Source: Streptomyces gossypii (GTDB lineage: Bacteria > Actinomycetota > Actinomycetes > Streptomycetales > Streptomycetaceae). From it: 64,000 nt of DNA. The DNA lies in NCBI RefSeq assembly GCF_025165795.1, contig NZ_JAJAGO010000002.1:577663-641662 (forward strand). Reading direction: 5' to 3'. Below, piece by piece: positions 41,048-49,464 of this stretch (its first letter is position 1; every line of letters begins with the position of its first letter). Position numbers and translations under genes: made by a program. The notes under the pieces are model-generated. The model searched no databases. It saw only the letters and a list, made by a program, of their open reading frames with translations, and was not told where the DNA came from.

Positions 41048-43327
41048 TCAGCCGCGGCCCGGGAGGGTCCAGGCGCGGTGGCCCAGCAGGGAGAGGGCCG
41101 CCGGGAGCAGGACGCCCCGCACCAGCGTGGCGTCGATCAGGATGGCGAAGCCCATGCCGACGCCCATCATCTTGTACTCGATCGCTGACAGCGTCATGAA
41201 GACGGAGAAGGCCGCCGTCATGATGACCGCCGCGCTGGTGACGACCCCCGCGCTGCTGGAGATCCCGCCGATTATCGAGTCGCGCACCCCCGCGCCCTCG
41301 CCCCAGCGTTCGCGGATCCGGCTGAGGATGAAGATGTGGTAATCCATGCTCAGCCCGAAGAGGATCACGAACATGAACAGCGGCAGCCAGCTGACCACCC
41401 CGCCGTACGACGTGAACCCGAGCGCGCCCTCGAGGTTCCCGTCCTGGAACACCCAGGCCAGCACACCGTAAGCCGCGCCCACCGACAGGAGGTTGAGCGC
41501 GATGGAGACGAGCGGGATGGCCAGCGAGCGGAAGGTGATCAGCAGGAGGAGGAAGGCGAGGATCAGGATGAAGGCGAAGACGTACGGCGTCCGGTCGTTC
41601 ACCTGTTCCGCGAAGTCGTGCGGCAGGGCGGTGCGGCCGGAAACCGCGTAGTCGACGCCGTGGAGCTTGCCCAGGGTGGCGGGCAGCGCCTCCTCGCGCA
41701 GGTGCTTCAGCGCACGGACGGAGGTGGGGTCGGTGCCCGGCCCCGCCAGCGGTACGCGCACCTCGAGCAGATCGCCGGTGATCGGCGTGACGGTGATCGG
41801 CTCAAGCAGCAGCCCGTCGGCGGCTGGGGCGGCGGCGTGGGAGTGCAACGCGTCCACGGCCTGGCGCAGTTCCGCCGCGTCCGTCTCGCCGCGCACCACG
41901 ACCCGCGCCGGGGTGGGTGAGCCGGGGAACTCCTCCTGGATGCGGACGGCCGCGTCCACCGTGACGGAGGCGTCGCGGGGGAGGCTCTCGGTCACGGCCG
42001 CGTCCTGCAGCCGGATGTCCAGCGCCGGCGTCGCCATGATCAGCAGTGCCAGCACGGAGAGCCCGCCGGTCAGCAGGGGGCGGCGTACGGCCGTGCCCGC
42101 GATTCCCTCCCAGAGCCGGGAGCCGGTGGCCGCCGTGCGCCGCCTGCCGAGCCAGGGGATACGGCTCCGGTGGATCCGGTCGCCGAGGGTGGCCAGCAGT
42201 GCGGGCAGCGCCGTCACCGAGCCGAGCAGCGCCAGGCCGACGACCAGGATGGTGCCGACGGTGAGCCCTTGGAGCTGGTCGACGCCCGTGAACCAGAGCC
42301 CGCAGACGCACACGATCACGGTGAGCCCGGAAACCAGTACGGCGTGCCCGGAGGTACGTGCGGTGATGCGCAGCGCCTCGTGCAACTCGCGTCCGGCGGC
42401 GCGTTCCTCGCGGACCCGGCGCAGCGAGAAGAGTGAGTAGTCGACCCCGACCGCCACCCCGATCAGCAGCACCATCGAGGAGGCCGCACTGTTGAAAGCG
42501 ACCACCGGGGCGAGGAGTTGGAGCAGGCCGAACGCTCCGGCCACCGAGGTTCCGGCCAGCAGCAGCGGGATTCCGGCGGCCAGCAGTGAGCCGAAGACGA
42601 CGAGCAGGATGAGCAGGGTGAGCGGCAGCGAGAGATACTCGGCGCGCTTGAAGTCGTCCTGGATTCCCTCTTCGACGACGCCGGAGAGGCTCGCGTCGCC
42701 AGCCCGCACCATTCGCGTACCGGGGTGCCGCTCCCGTACCTCGGACAGGGCCTTGGTGGCGGCCTCGTCATGCGCCTCGAACTGTGCGTCGGCGCCGGTG
42801 ATCTCGAAGGTGACGAGCGCGGAGCGGCGGTCCTCGGAGAGCCAGCGCTCGCCGTGCTCGCCCAGCGGGGAGCCGACGCGGGCCACAGCCTTCGCGGCGT
42901 CGCCCTCGCGCAGCGCCGACACCAGGTCGGCGGTGGCGTCCCGTACGGCGGGGCTGTCGGCGAACTGCGGGCCGTCGCCCCCGCCGTCGCTCTCGCCCGC
43001 CTGGTCGCCCGCCTTGTCGCGGGCCTGGATCAGCACGTTCTCGCGGGTGCTGTTCTCGGCGCCCGCCTCTCGCATCAGCGTGGTCGCCCGGCCCGCCTCG
43101 CCCGGGTCGGTGGTGTCGGCGGGGGCTCCGGCGAGGGAGCTGCCGAGGAGGGTCAGCGCGATGAGCGCGAACCAGCCGGTGAGTGCGAGGGCCCGGTGCC
43201 GTGCGGACCAGGCGGCGACGGCTTCGAAGAACCCGCCGCGTGCCGTTCGGGCGGGCGGGGAGGGGGCTGACGGCGGGACCGGCGGTGGGTCGGCCGAGGG
43301 GGCGGACGGCTTGCTTTCGCGCAGCAT
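41048..43327 (-). CDS. MMPL family RND transporter
   Basis: A 759-residue exporter with a Pro/Ala-rich cytoplasmic N-terminus (about 40 residues), a first TM helix (LALTGWFALIALTLLGSSLA), and two RND halves carrying GVAVGVDYSLFSLRRVREE and FGLSMDYHIFILSRIRERW. The second half differs slightly from the usual DYEIF (DYHIF). The ATG at 43327 has GGAGAG 6 bases upstream. It is transcribed in the same direction as the ArsR and small membrane protein genes, about 160 bases after them, so the three may form an efflux module. Substrate unknown. Confidence 0.94.
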   Translation of the reverse strand: MLRESKPSAPSADPPPVPPSAPSPPARTARGGFFEAVAAWSARHRALALTGWFALIALTLLGSSLAGAPADTTDPGEAGRATTLMREAGAENSTRENVLIQARDKAGDQAGESDGGGDGPQFADSPAVRDATADLVSALREGDAAKAVARVGSPLGEHGERWLSEDRRSALVTFEITGADAQFEAHDEAATKALSEVRERHPGTRMVRAGDASLSGVVEEGIQDDFKRAEYLSLPLTLLILLVVFGSLLAAGIPLLLAGTSVAGAFGLLQLLAPVVAFNSAASSMVLLIGVAVGVDYSLFSLRRVREERAAGRELHEALRITARTSGHAVLVSGLTVIVCVCGLWFTGVDQLQGLTVGTILVVGLALLGSVTALPALLATLGDRIHRSRIPWLGRRRTAATGSRLWEGIAGTAVRRPLLTGGLSVLALLIMATPALDIRLQDAAVTESLPRDASVTVDAAVRIQEEFPGSPTPARVVVRGETDAAELRQAVDALHSHAAAPAADGLLLEPITVTPITGDLLEVRVPLAGPGTDPTSVRALKHLREEALPATLGKLHGVDYAVSGRTALPHDFAEQVNDRTPYVFAFILILAFLLLLITFRSLAIPLVSIALNLLSVGAAYGVLAWVFQDGNLEGALGFTSYGGVVSWLPLFMFVILFGLSMDYHIFILSRIRERWGEGAGVRDSIIGGISSSAGVVTSAAVIMTAAFSVFMTLSAIEYKMMGVGMGFAILIDATLVRGVLLPAALSLLGHRAWTLPGRG

Positions 43328-43485
43328 GAGCTGCTCTCCTTCGTGTGGAGGAGCGTTCCTGTGGATACTCGCCGCGGCGAGGTGGTGCGCCTTCTGTTGC
43401 CTGGGCCGCCGAGTTGCCGCTCGGCGGTCCAGGGCCGTTCAGTCGCTCTGCCGGGTGACTGCGGCAGCTCTGGTAGCTGCGGTGG

Positions 43486-43755
43486 TCACTCCACTTCCTT
43501 GAGGATCCGCTCCAGCGTGCCCATGCGGTCCCGCATCTCGGTCAGCTGTGTGCCGAGCTCGGCGAGCTGGAGTTCCGTCGCCTGCTGGCTGCTGACCGCG
43601 GCCTCGGCGAGCTTCTTGTACGAGTCCTCGCGCGCCAGGACGGCTTTGGCGCGCAGGCTCTTTGCCACCTGCCAGATGGTCATCGTGACGACGCAGATGA
43701 GCAGCACGAACATGCCGATGACGCCGATGACCTCCGCCCACTCGTGCTCGTTCAT
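43486..43755 (-). CDS. Small membrane protein with coiled coil
   Basis: An 89-residue protein with one hydrophobic segment at residues about 8-27 (VIGVIGMFVLLICVVTMTIWQ) and a helical, Gln/Glu-rich C-terminus (about 45-88) that should form a coiled coil. I do not recognise a named family. Its ATG overlaps the ArsR stop by four bases, so it is cotranslated with a DNA-binding regulator and precedes an MMPL gene. It could be a membrane sensor or an accessory subunit for the transporter. Confidence 0.85.
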   Translation of the reverse strand: MNEHEWAEVIGVIGMFVLLICVVTMTIWQVAKSLRAKAVLAREDSYKKLAEAAVSSQQATELQLAELGTQLTEMRDRMGTLERILKEVE

Positions 43756-44117
43756 TTCTCGGGTCCCTTCTCGTCGGTCGGCGTGGCGGATTCCGGCGGG
43801 TGCAGCGTCTCGACGGCGCTCCGGATGGCGTCCGGCGTCAGGTGGACCGCGAACGGATGCACCTCGTAGAACTTCATTGCCTTCCCGTCCTCCGACAGCT
43901 CCAGCTGTGACGACACCAGGCCCACGGCCTCCAGGCGCTTCAGGTGCACCTGAAGCAGGGCCCGGCTGATGTCCAGCTCGCGGGCCAGCCTGCTCACGTA
44001 GTTCCGTCCGCCCGCGAGGGCGGCGACCACGCGCAGGCGATGCGGGTTGGACAGCGTCGCCAGGACGCGCACCAGGTCGTCACCCGTGGGTGCTGGGTTG
44101 CTCACTGGGTTGCTCAT
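43752..44117 (-). CDS. ArsR-type winged-helix regulator
   Basis: A 121-residue winged-helix regulator. The HTH covers residues about 15-75 (LSNPHRLRVVAALAGG, LARELDISRALLQVHLKRLEAVGLV). No metal-binding ELCVCDL-type cysteines are present, so it is not an arsenic sensor in the classic sense. The start is ATG at 44117, with AGGA seven bases upstream. A leaderless ATG at 44138 is an alternative because TAACAT lies just before it. It is the first gene of a module with a membrane protein and an MMPL exporter. Confidence 0.9.
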   Translation of the reverse strand: MSNPVSNPAPTGDDLVRVLATLSNPHRLRVVAALAGGRNYVSRLARELDISRALLQVHLKRLEAVGLVSSQLELSEDGKAMKFYEVHPFAVHLTPDAIRSAVETLHPPESATPTDEKGPEK

Positions 44118-44219
44118 GGCCAAATCCTGCACATGCAAAAGAATGTTAGCAGGTGCTGTTATGGCTTAGCAGGGATGCGACTCGGCGGGAAGCGGCTCAG
44201 CAGGAGGGGAGAGTCCGCG

Positions 44220-45692
44220 TCAGCGGCCGTACGGGCCCCACGGCCCGCTGCCGTACGGCGGCCGGGCCCCGTACTGCGGCGCCCCGTACGGTGCCTGACC
44301 GCCGTACGGGTGCTGCGCCCCGTACCCCGGGGGGCCCTGGGGCGTCGGTGCCCCCGCCCACTGCGGCGGGAGGTACGGGCGCGCCAGGGCCAGCGCCGTG
44401 CTCTGGGTGGGTGGGGCCGCCAGTGCGCGGCGCGTCCACAGGTGGTGCAGCAGCTCCTGCTCGCGTGCGGCGAAGTCGGGTGCCACGGCGCCGCCCTCCG
44501 CACGGGCGCGCAACAGGGCGAGGGTGGTGGCGAAGTGCTGGTACTCCGCCACCGTCCGCGCCCCCGCCGGTCCGTGTGCGCGTCGGGCCAGACGGCGGGC
44601 GTGCGCACGGGCCCGCATCGAGGCGAGGCCCCACGCCTCGGGCGGGGAGAGCCAGCCTGCGGCGGCGTACGAGGGCAGCGTGCGGCGTATGGTGCGCAGC
44701 TCGTTGTACCGGGACCACACCGCCAGCCAGGTCAGCGTGCCCAGTACCGGCAGCATGAACAGGGCGTAGACGCCGAGGAAGGGAAGCGAGATGCCGGACG
44801 CGGCGGCGTTCCACACGGCGTGCAGCACGATTGCCGTCAGCAGTCCCACCAGCGGCAGCAGTACCCGGGTGGCGCGGCGCCGGTGCGGCAGGACCGCGGC
44901 GATGCCGAAGGCCACCCCCGTCAGCGCGGTGAACAGGGGATGGGCGAAGGGCGAGAGCACCACTCGTACGAAGAAGGTGGTGGCGGTGGCGGACTCGTGC
45001 AGGGCGTACGGGCCGCCGAACGCGGTGTCCTGGCCGTATGCGCTGCCGAGATAGAGGACGTTCTCGGTGAAGGCGAAGCCGGTGGCGGTGATGCCCGCGA
45101 TGACGATGCCGGAGAGGACGCCGGTGAAGTCCCGGCGGCGGAAGACGAAGAGCAGCAGGATCGAGGCCGCCTTGGCGGTCTCCTCGACAACCGGGGCGAC
45201 CACCGTCGAGCCCAGTGTGTCGGCGTGGCCGGGTGAGTCGGAGAGCGCGGAGTCGGCGAGCCAAGCCGTGGCGAAGGTGTTGGCGAGCAGCGCGATCAGG
45301 GTGGCGGCGCAGGCGCCCCAGGCGAAGGCGAAGGCGAGATTGCGCCAGGGGGAGGGCTCCACACCGTCCGTCCAGCGGAACGCGGCGACCAGCAGCGGCA
45401 CGGGCAGCACGGCCAGTACCAGGCCGACGAAAAGACCCTGGGTGCCGGTCTCTTCGCGTACCAGCGCGAGGATCGTCACACCGCACAGTGCCAGGATGCC
45501 CGCGACGGCCAGCGCGCGCAGAGTGCGGCTGTGCCGGTGCCACCAGTCCCGCCAGGACGGTGCCCTGGGCGGCCGGTAGCGCCAGTCGGCCGGGGAGGCG
45601 GGCATGGCCGTGAACCGCGGCTGCTGCTCGCAGGCCGGGACCGCGGCGGCCTCGTACGGGGCGGCCGGGCCCGGCTGGTGACCCTGATGCAC
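44220..45692 (-). CDS. PrsW-like membrane protease
   Basis: A 490-residue membrane protein of the PrsW/PrcB-like (CAAX/YdiL-associated) family. The motif EETAKA with flanking VVAPVVE, plus FTENVLYLG and the helix with HPLFTALTG and HAVWNAA, are the conserved acidic and His residues of the intramembrane protease family that cuts anti-sigma factors. About 8-9 TM segments span residues 75-330. The C-terminal 130 residues are cytoplasmic and Pro/Gly/Tyr-rich (PYGGQAPYGAPQYGARPPY). GTG at 45692 is taken as start, with no strong ribosome site, and the ATG 87 bases downstream is possible. The target sigma factor is unknown. Confidence 0.85.
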   Translation of the reverse strand: MHQGHQPGPAAPYEAAAVPACEQQPRFTAMPASPADWRYRPPRAPSWRDWWHRHSRTLRALAVAGILALCGVTILALVREETGTQGLFVGLVLAVLPVPLLVAAFRWTDGVEPSPWRNLAFAFAWGACAATLIALLANTFATAWLADSALSDSPGHADTLGSTVVAPVVEETAKAASILLLFVFRRRDFTGVLSGIVIAGITATGFAFTENVLYLGSAYGQDTAFGGPYALHESATATTFFVRVVLSPFAHPLFTALTGVAFGIAAVLPHRRRATRVLLPLVGLLTAIVLHAVWNAAASGISLPFLGVYALFMLPVLGTLTWLAVWSRYNELRTIRRTLPSYAAAGWLSPPEAWGLASMRARAHARRLARRAHGPAGARTVAEYQHFATTLALLRARAEGGAVAPDFAAREQELLHHLWTRRALAAPPTQSTALALARPYLPPQWAGAPTPQGPPGYGAQHPYGGQAPYGAPQYGARPPYGSGPWGPYGR

Positions 45693-45930
45693 CCGTCGAC
45701 AGTAGCCGGAGGCACGGCGGGGAGCGGCGGGACGGGTGACCGCACCGGACGGGTGACCGCACCGGACGGGGGCGCGCGGGGGAGCATGCGGGTGCACGGC
45801 GGCTGGGGCATATGCCTGTCGCATGTCGACTTGCCAACGGCAAGCGGCGGCGCATGCGGAACCGCGGAGTCCGTCGACGCTCCAGCCACGATCACGGCCG
45901 GGGCATGGACGGTCTGTCGACCGAAGAAGA

Positions 45931-46746
45931 TCAGCCGGCGGGACGGCGGCGGAAGAGCACGTCGCGCACGACGTGCCCCTGATCCAGGCCCTGCCCCTCG
46001 AAGCGCGTCAGGGGCCGGAAGGCAGGGCGCGGCGCGAAGCCGCGCCCCGGCTGTGCGTCAGCGGTTTCCTCCGGCTGGGTGTTCTCGTACGCCGGGTGCG
46101 CGCGCAGCAGCTCCAGCATCCGCTCCGCATACGGCTCCCAGTCGGTCGCGAAGTGCACGAGCGCACCGGGCGCGAGCGCGGCGGCGGCCAAGTCCAGGAA
46201 CTCGGGCTGGACGATGCGGCGCTTGTGGTGCCGTGTCTTCGGCCACGGGTCCGGGAAGTAGACGCGCAGCCCGGCGAGCGAGGCCGGTCCGATCATCTCG
46301 CGCAGCAGGATCACCGCGTCCCCGTTGGCCACCCGGATGTTGGACAGGCCGTCCCGCTCCGCGAGACGGAGCAGGTTTCCCTGACCCGGGGTGTGCACAT
46401 CGGCGGCGAGGATGCCCGTACCAGGGTCGGCGGCGGCCATCTGCGCGGTCGCCTCACCCATGCCGAAGCCGATCTCCAGGACGATCGGAGCGTCGGGTGG
46501 CAGCGGTGCGAACAGGGCGCCGAGATCCAGCCGGGAGAGGCCGTCTATGTCCAGGCCATAGGTCGGCCACAGCCGCTCCAGCGCCTCGCGCTGGCCGTGG
46601 GTGACGCGGCTGCGGCGCGGCTGGAAGCTGCGGATGCGGCGCTCGTGATGCGAGCCCGCCGGGTCGGCGGAGGGGCCCGCACCGGGGGCGAACATACGGG
46701 CACCGGAAGGCTCAGCAGGGCTTTTCTCAGACACAGTGCTGCCCAT
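45931..46746 (-). CDS. trmB: tRNA (guanine(46)-N7)-methyltransferase
   Basis: A 271-residue SAM-dependent methyltransferase that makes N7-methylguanosine at position 46 of the tRNA variable loop. Motif I is VLEIGFGMGEATAQMA, and the diagnostic TrmB segment YFPDPWPKTRHHKRR is complete. The first 45 residues are disordered, as often in actinobacterial TrmB. ATG at 46746 was chosen; GTG four codons downstream is an alternative. It is divergent from a lipoprotein gene and carries a housekeeping role. Confidence 0.95.
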   Translation of the reverse strand: MGSTVSEKSPAEPSGARMFAPGAGPSADPAGSHHERRIRSFQPRRSRVTHGQREALERLWPTYGLDIDGLSRLDLGALFAPLPPDAPIVLEIGFGMGEATAQMAAADPGTGILAADVHTPGQGNLLRLAERDGLSNIRVANGDAVILLREMIGPASLAGLRVYFPDPWPKTRHHKRRIVQPEFLDLAAAALAPGALVHFATDWEPYAERMLELLRAHPAYENTQPEETADAQPGRGFAPRPAFRPLTRFEGQGLDQGHVVRDVLFRRRPAG

Positions 46747-46850
46747 TCTACGGCCGGGTGCATGCGCGGTGGCGAGGGCGGTGCGCGGCCCGCATAAGAT
46801 CGCGCACGTCCGGCGGGAGCGTCCGGACAGGAAACGGATCGGAAAGAAAC

Positions 46851-47468
46851 ATGCTGCGCAACACAACGGTGCTGAGTCGTACGGCAGTGCTCGCGGCGAC
46901 TGCCGTGCTGGCCCTCACCGCCTGCGGGTCCGGTGACGGTGGCTCGGGGAAGAAGGACCGGCGGAACGGCGGCGACGCCTCCTCCGCGGCCGGGGACGGC
47001 AAGCCGCAGAAGCTGTCCATGGGGGAGACCGCTGACAAGCCGACAGAGGTCACCAGCGACAACAGGACCGGCAAGTTCGAGGTCGCCGCCAAGAAGGTGG
47101 TCCTGGGCAAGCCGGGGGACCTGTCGGAGGCCAGCAGCGATCCGAAGAAGTTCACGGGCCAGGTGCCCGCCTGGCTGTATGTGGAATACACGCACGTCGG
47201 CGGCGACTCCCCGGCCGACGCCAGCACCGCGACCGACTGGGGCATCACGACGACCGGCGGGGTGCGCGGCAGGCCGCTGATGATGCTGATGGGCGACCTG
47301 CCGAGCACCCCGGACGACTGCAGGGACGCGGACACGGTCGGCGCCTTCAAGAAGGGGCAGACCGAGACGCTCTGCCAGGTCTATGTCGTGCCGGAGAAGA
47401 TGAAAATCGAGGAAGCGCAGCTCAACCGCGGCTTCCACAGCCCGCCGACAACCTGGACCATGAAGTGA
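46851..47468 (+). CDS. Predicted lipoprotein, function unknown
   Basis: A 205-residue exported lipoprotein. The signal peptide is short with a clear lipobox: LALTAC at residues 19-24, Cys24 being the lipid-modified residue. A Gly/Asp/Lys-rich linker (about 25-60) is followed by a soluble domain (VTSDNRTGKFEVAAKKVVLG ... GQVPAWLYVEYTHVGG ... DCRDADTVGAFKKGQTETLCQVYVV) with two cysteines that may form a disulfide. This resembles secreted proteins with a DUF4352-like fold found in Streptomyces. ATG 46851 follows GGAAAG by 4 bases. Confidence 0.88.
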   Translation: MLRNTTVLSRTAVLAATAVLALTACGSGDGGSGKKDRRNGGDASSAAGDGKPQKLSMGETADKPTEVTSDNRTGKFEVAAKKVVLGKPGDLSEASSDPKKFTGQVPAWLYVEYTHVGGDSPADASTATDWGITTTGGVRGRPLMMLMGDLPSTPDDCRDADTVGAFKKGQTETLCQVYVVPEKMKIEEAQLNRGFHSPPTTWTMK

Positions 47469-47535
47469 CCCGGCCCTGACGACTGCGCGTGGTCGACAAC
47501 TCGCGGCAGCCGACCGTACTGAACTCCAGGCACTG

Positions 47536-47640
47536 GTGAGCTACGGAGGCATCGGGACGGCCATGCTCGCGTTCTCCCCATACGGCCTGGTGCGGCGGCG
47601 GAGAGCGCGGGGTGGGAATCACCTCCGGTGCTGGGGGCGG
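47536..47640 (+). pseudogene. Weak SEDS-like (FtsW/RodA C-terminal) fragment
   Basis: A short stretch in the 300-base gap between the lipoprotein and lhgO reads ALVSYGGIGTAMLAFSPYGLV followed by basic residues, recalling the FVSYGGSS...L motif near the end of FtsW/RodA proteins. No upstream homology survives and the frame is not open further 5'. I list it only as a possible relic. The rest of the gap holds only the GCCGGGT repeat. Confidence 0.2.
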
Positions 47641-47735
47641 CCGGGCTCCATGTGGTGCTCCTCGGCGCGGCCGTGGCGGCTTGGCGTCATGTGGACGGAA
47701 TGCGCGGTGAGCTTGCTGAGCCGGTGAGTTGCTCT

Positions 47736-47776
47736 GCCGGGTGCCGGGTGCCGGGTGCCGGGTGCCGGGTGCCGGT
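47736..47776. repeat. Heptanucleotide repeat GCCGGGT (five full copies plus a partial)
   Basis: Tandem copies run to the stop codon of lhgO (minus strand). Heptamer repeats of this type can expand and contract and could alter the 3' end of the transcript. It is not a CRISPR-like repeat. Confidence 0.85.
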
Positions 47777-49029
47777 CAGGGCAGGGTGCGCAGCGCGCGT
47801 TCCGCTATCTCGCGGCCGATCGGCAGGGCGGCGGTGGCGGCCGGCGACGGAGCGTTGAGCACATGCACCGTGTGCGGCGCCTCGGCGATCAGGAAGTCGT
47901 CGGCGAGGGTGCCGTCCGGCAGCACCGCCTGGGCGCGGACGCCCGCCGGGGCGGGGCGCAGATCGGCGGCCGTCGCCTCCGGAAGCATCCTCCGCACCGC
48001 CGCGGTGAAGGCTTCGCGCGAGAGTGAACGACGCAGCTCGCCCATGCCGTACCGCCAGTGGCGGCGGGCCACCTGCCAGGCGCCCCGGTACGCCAGAGTC
48101 CCGGCCAGTTCGCCCGGACGCACCGCACGCCAGTCGTAACCCTCGCGGGCGAGGGCCGGTACGGCGTTCGGCCCGAGATGCACGCTGCCGTCGATTCCCC
48201 GGGTGAGATGGACCCCCAGGAAGGGGAAGGCGGGGTCGGGCACCGGATAGACCAGGCCGCTGACCAGGTGCGCGCGGTCGGGGGCCAGCTCGTAGTACTC
48301 GCCGCGGAACGGGACGATCCGCATGCCCGGCTCGTCTCCCGCGAGCCGGGCCACCTGATCGCAGTGCAGCCCGGCACAGTTGACCAGCGCGCGGGCGCGC
48401 AGCACGGTGCCGTCGGCAGTCCGCACCGCCACGCCGCGCCCGGGGCGGCGGTCGATGGCGGTGACCCGCGCACCGCAGCGCACCGACGCCCCCGCGCTCC
48501 GGGCGAGCCTGGCCAGCGCCGCCGTGACCGCGCTGAAGTCACAGATGCCGGTGGTGCCGACATGGAGCGCGGCGAGGCCGCGGACATGCGGCTCGTGCTC
48601 GGTGATCTGGGCGGGGCCCAGCTCCCGCACCGGGATGCCGTTCTCCCTGCCGCGCTGAGCGAGGGCGTGCAGCCGGGGCAGCTCCGCGCGCTCGGTGGCG
48701 ACGATCAGCTTGCCCGTCAGCTCATGCGGAATGTCGTGCTCCACGCAGAACTTGACGAGCTCCGTCGCCCCCTGTGCGGCGAAGCGGGCCTTCAGCGAGC
48801 CGGGGCGGTAGTAGATCCCGCTGTGGATCACGCCGCTGTTCCGGCCCGTCTGATGCTGGGCAGTCTGCGGCTCCTTCTCCAGGACGACGACTCGGGTGCC
48901 GGGCGCGGCACGGGTGAGCGCGTATGCCGTCGACAGCCCGACGATGCCGCCGCCGATCACCAGCACATCGCAGTCGTACGCCGTGGACGGCGAGGACGCC
49001 GTGGACTCCCTGAACACGTCTCCCATCAT
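47776..49029 (-). CDS. lhgO: L-2-hydroxyglutarate oxidase
   Basis: A 417-residue FAD-dependent oxidase of the DAO family. FAD motif VLVIGGGIVGLSTAYAL is at residues about 23-39, and the LhgO signature EKEPQTAQHQTGRNSGVIHSGIYY is present, with GLHCDQVARLAG and the C-terminal NAPSPAATAALPIG. It oxidises L-2-hydroxyglutarate, a toxic by-product of 2-oxoglutarate metabolism, back to 2-oxoglutarate with electrons to the membrane or oxygen. ATG 49029 is used; the next ATG is three bases later. The gene order gives no obvious operon. Confidence 0.92.
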   Translation of the reverse strand: MMGDVFRESTASSPSTAYDCDVLVIGGGIVGLSTAYALTRAAPGTRVVVLEKEPQTAQHQTGRNSGVIHSGIYYRPGSLKARFAAQGATELVKFCVEHDIPHELTGKLIVATERAELPRLHALAQRGRENGIPVRELGPAQITEHEPHVRGLAALHVGTTGICDFSAVTAALARLARSAGASVRCGARVTAIDRRPGRGVAVRTADGTVLRARALVNCAGLHCDQVARLAGDEPGMRIVPFRGEYYELAPDRAHLVSGLVYPVPDPAFPFLGVHLTRGIDGSVHLGPNAVPALAREGYDWRAVRPGELAGTLAYRGAWQVARRHWRYGMGELRRSLSREAFTAAVRRMLPEATAADLRPAPAGVRAQAVLPDGTLADDFLIAEAPHTVHVLNAPSPAATAALPIGREIAERALRTLP

Positions 49030-49101
49030 GGCCGCTGCCACTGACAATGCGCAGTGGCGCGGGTCATGTGCCGCTCGCCCGTGCCGGGCGACATGACCCT
49101 G

Positions 49102-49124
49102 CCGGGTGGGCCGGGCCCGCCCGG
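49102..49124. promoter_or_regulatory. GC-rich hairpin upstream of lhgO
   Basis: CCGGGTGGGC pairs with GCCCGCCCGG (one G-T) around a three-base loop, in the 435-base gap 49030-49464. It may be a leader structure of lhgO. The remainder of the gap shows no gene I can support. Confidence 0.35.
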
Positions 49125-49464
49125 TGACGGCCCGGAGCCGCGTCGCCCGGCCGTCCAGGGCGGGCCGGAGTGGTCCGGTCCCGTCGGCGCCGGACGCGGA
49201 AAAGGGTGGACGGAGCACGCGGTCGTGACGGTCACGGTGCCCGGACCGCGCAGACGCGCGGTTTCCGCGGACGGACCGGGCGGCTCGGGGGGCGTCCGCA
49301 ACCCCTTTCCGTGAGGGTTCTTACGTCGCCGGGCGGTCCGGCTGCTGCTGCCGGCCACGGCCTTGGCTGCCGTGCCGCCGTCGCTCAGGCGCCCCTCACG
49401 CGCTCGTCACGGCACGGGGAGCTCCGACGCCGCCCCGCCCCGTGGGCGGCCCGCGACGGGCCGG

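Noticed and set aside
47736..47776. Possible CRISPR-like array
   Set aside because: Seven-base direct repeats with no spacers; slippage repeat only.
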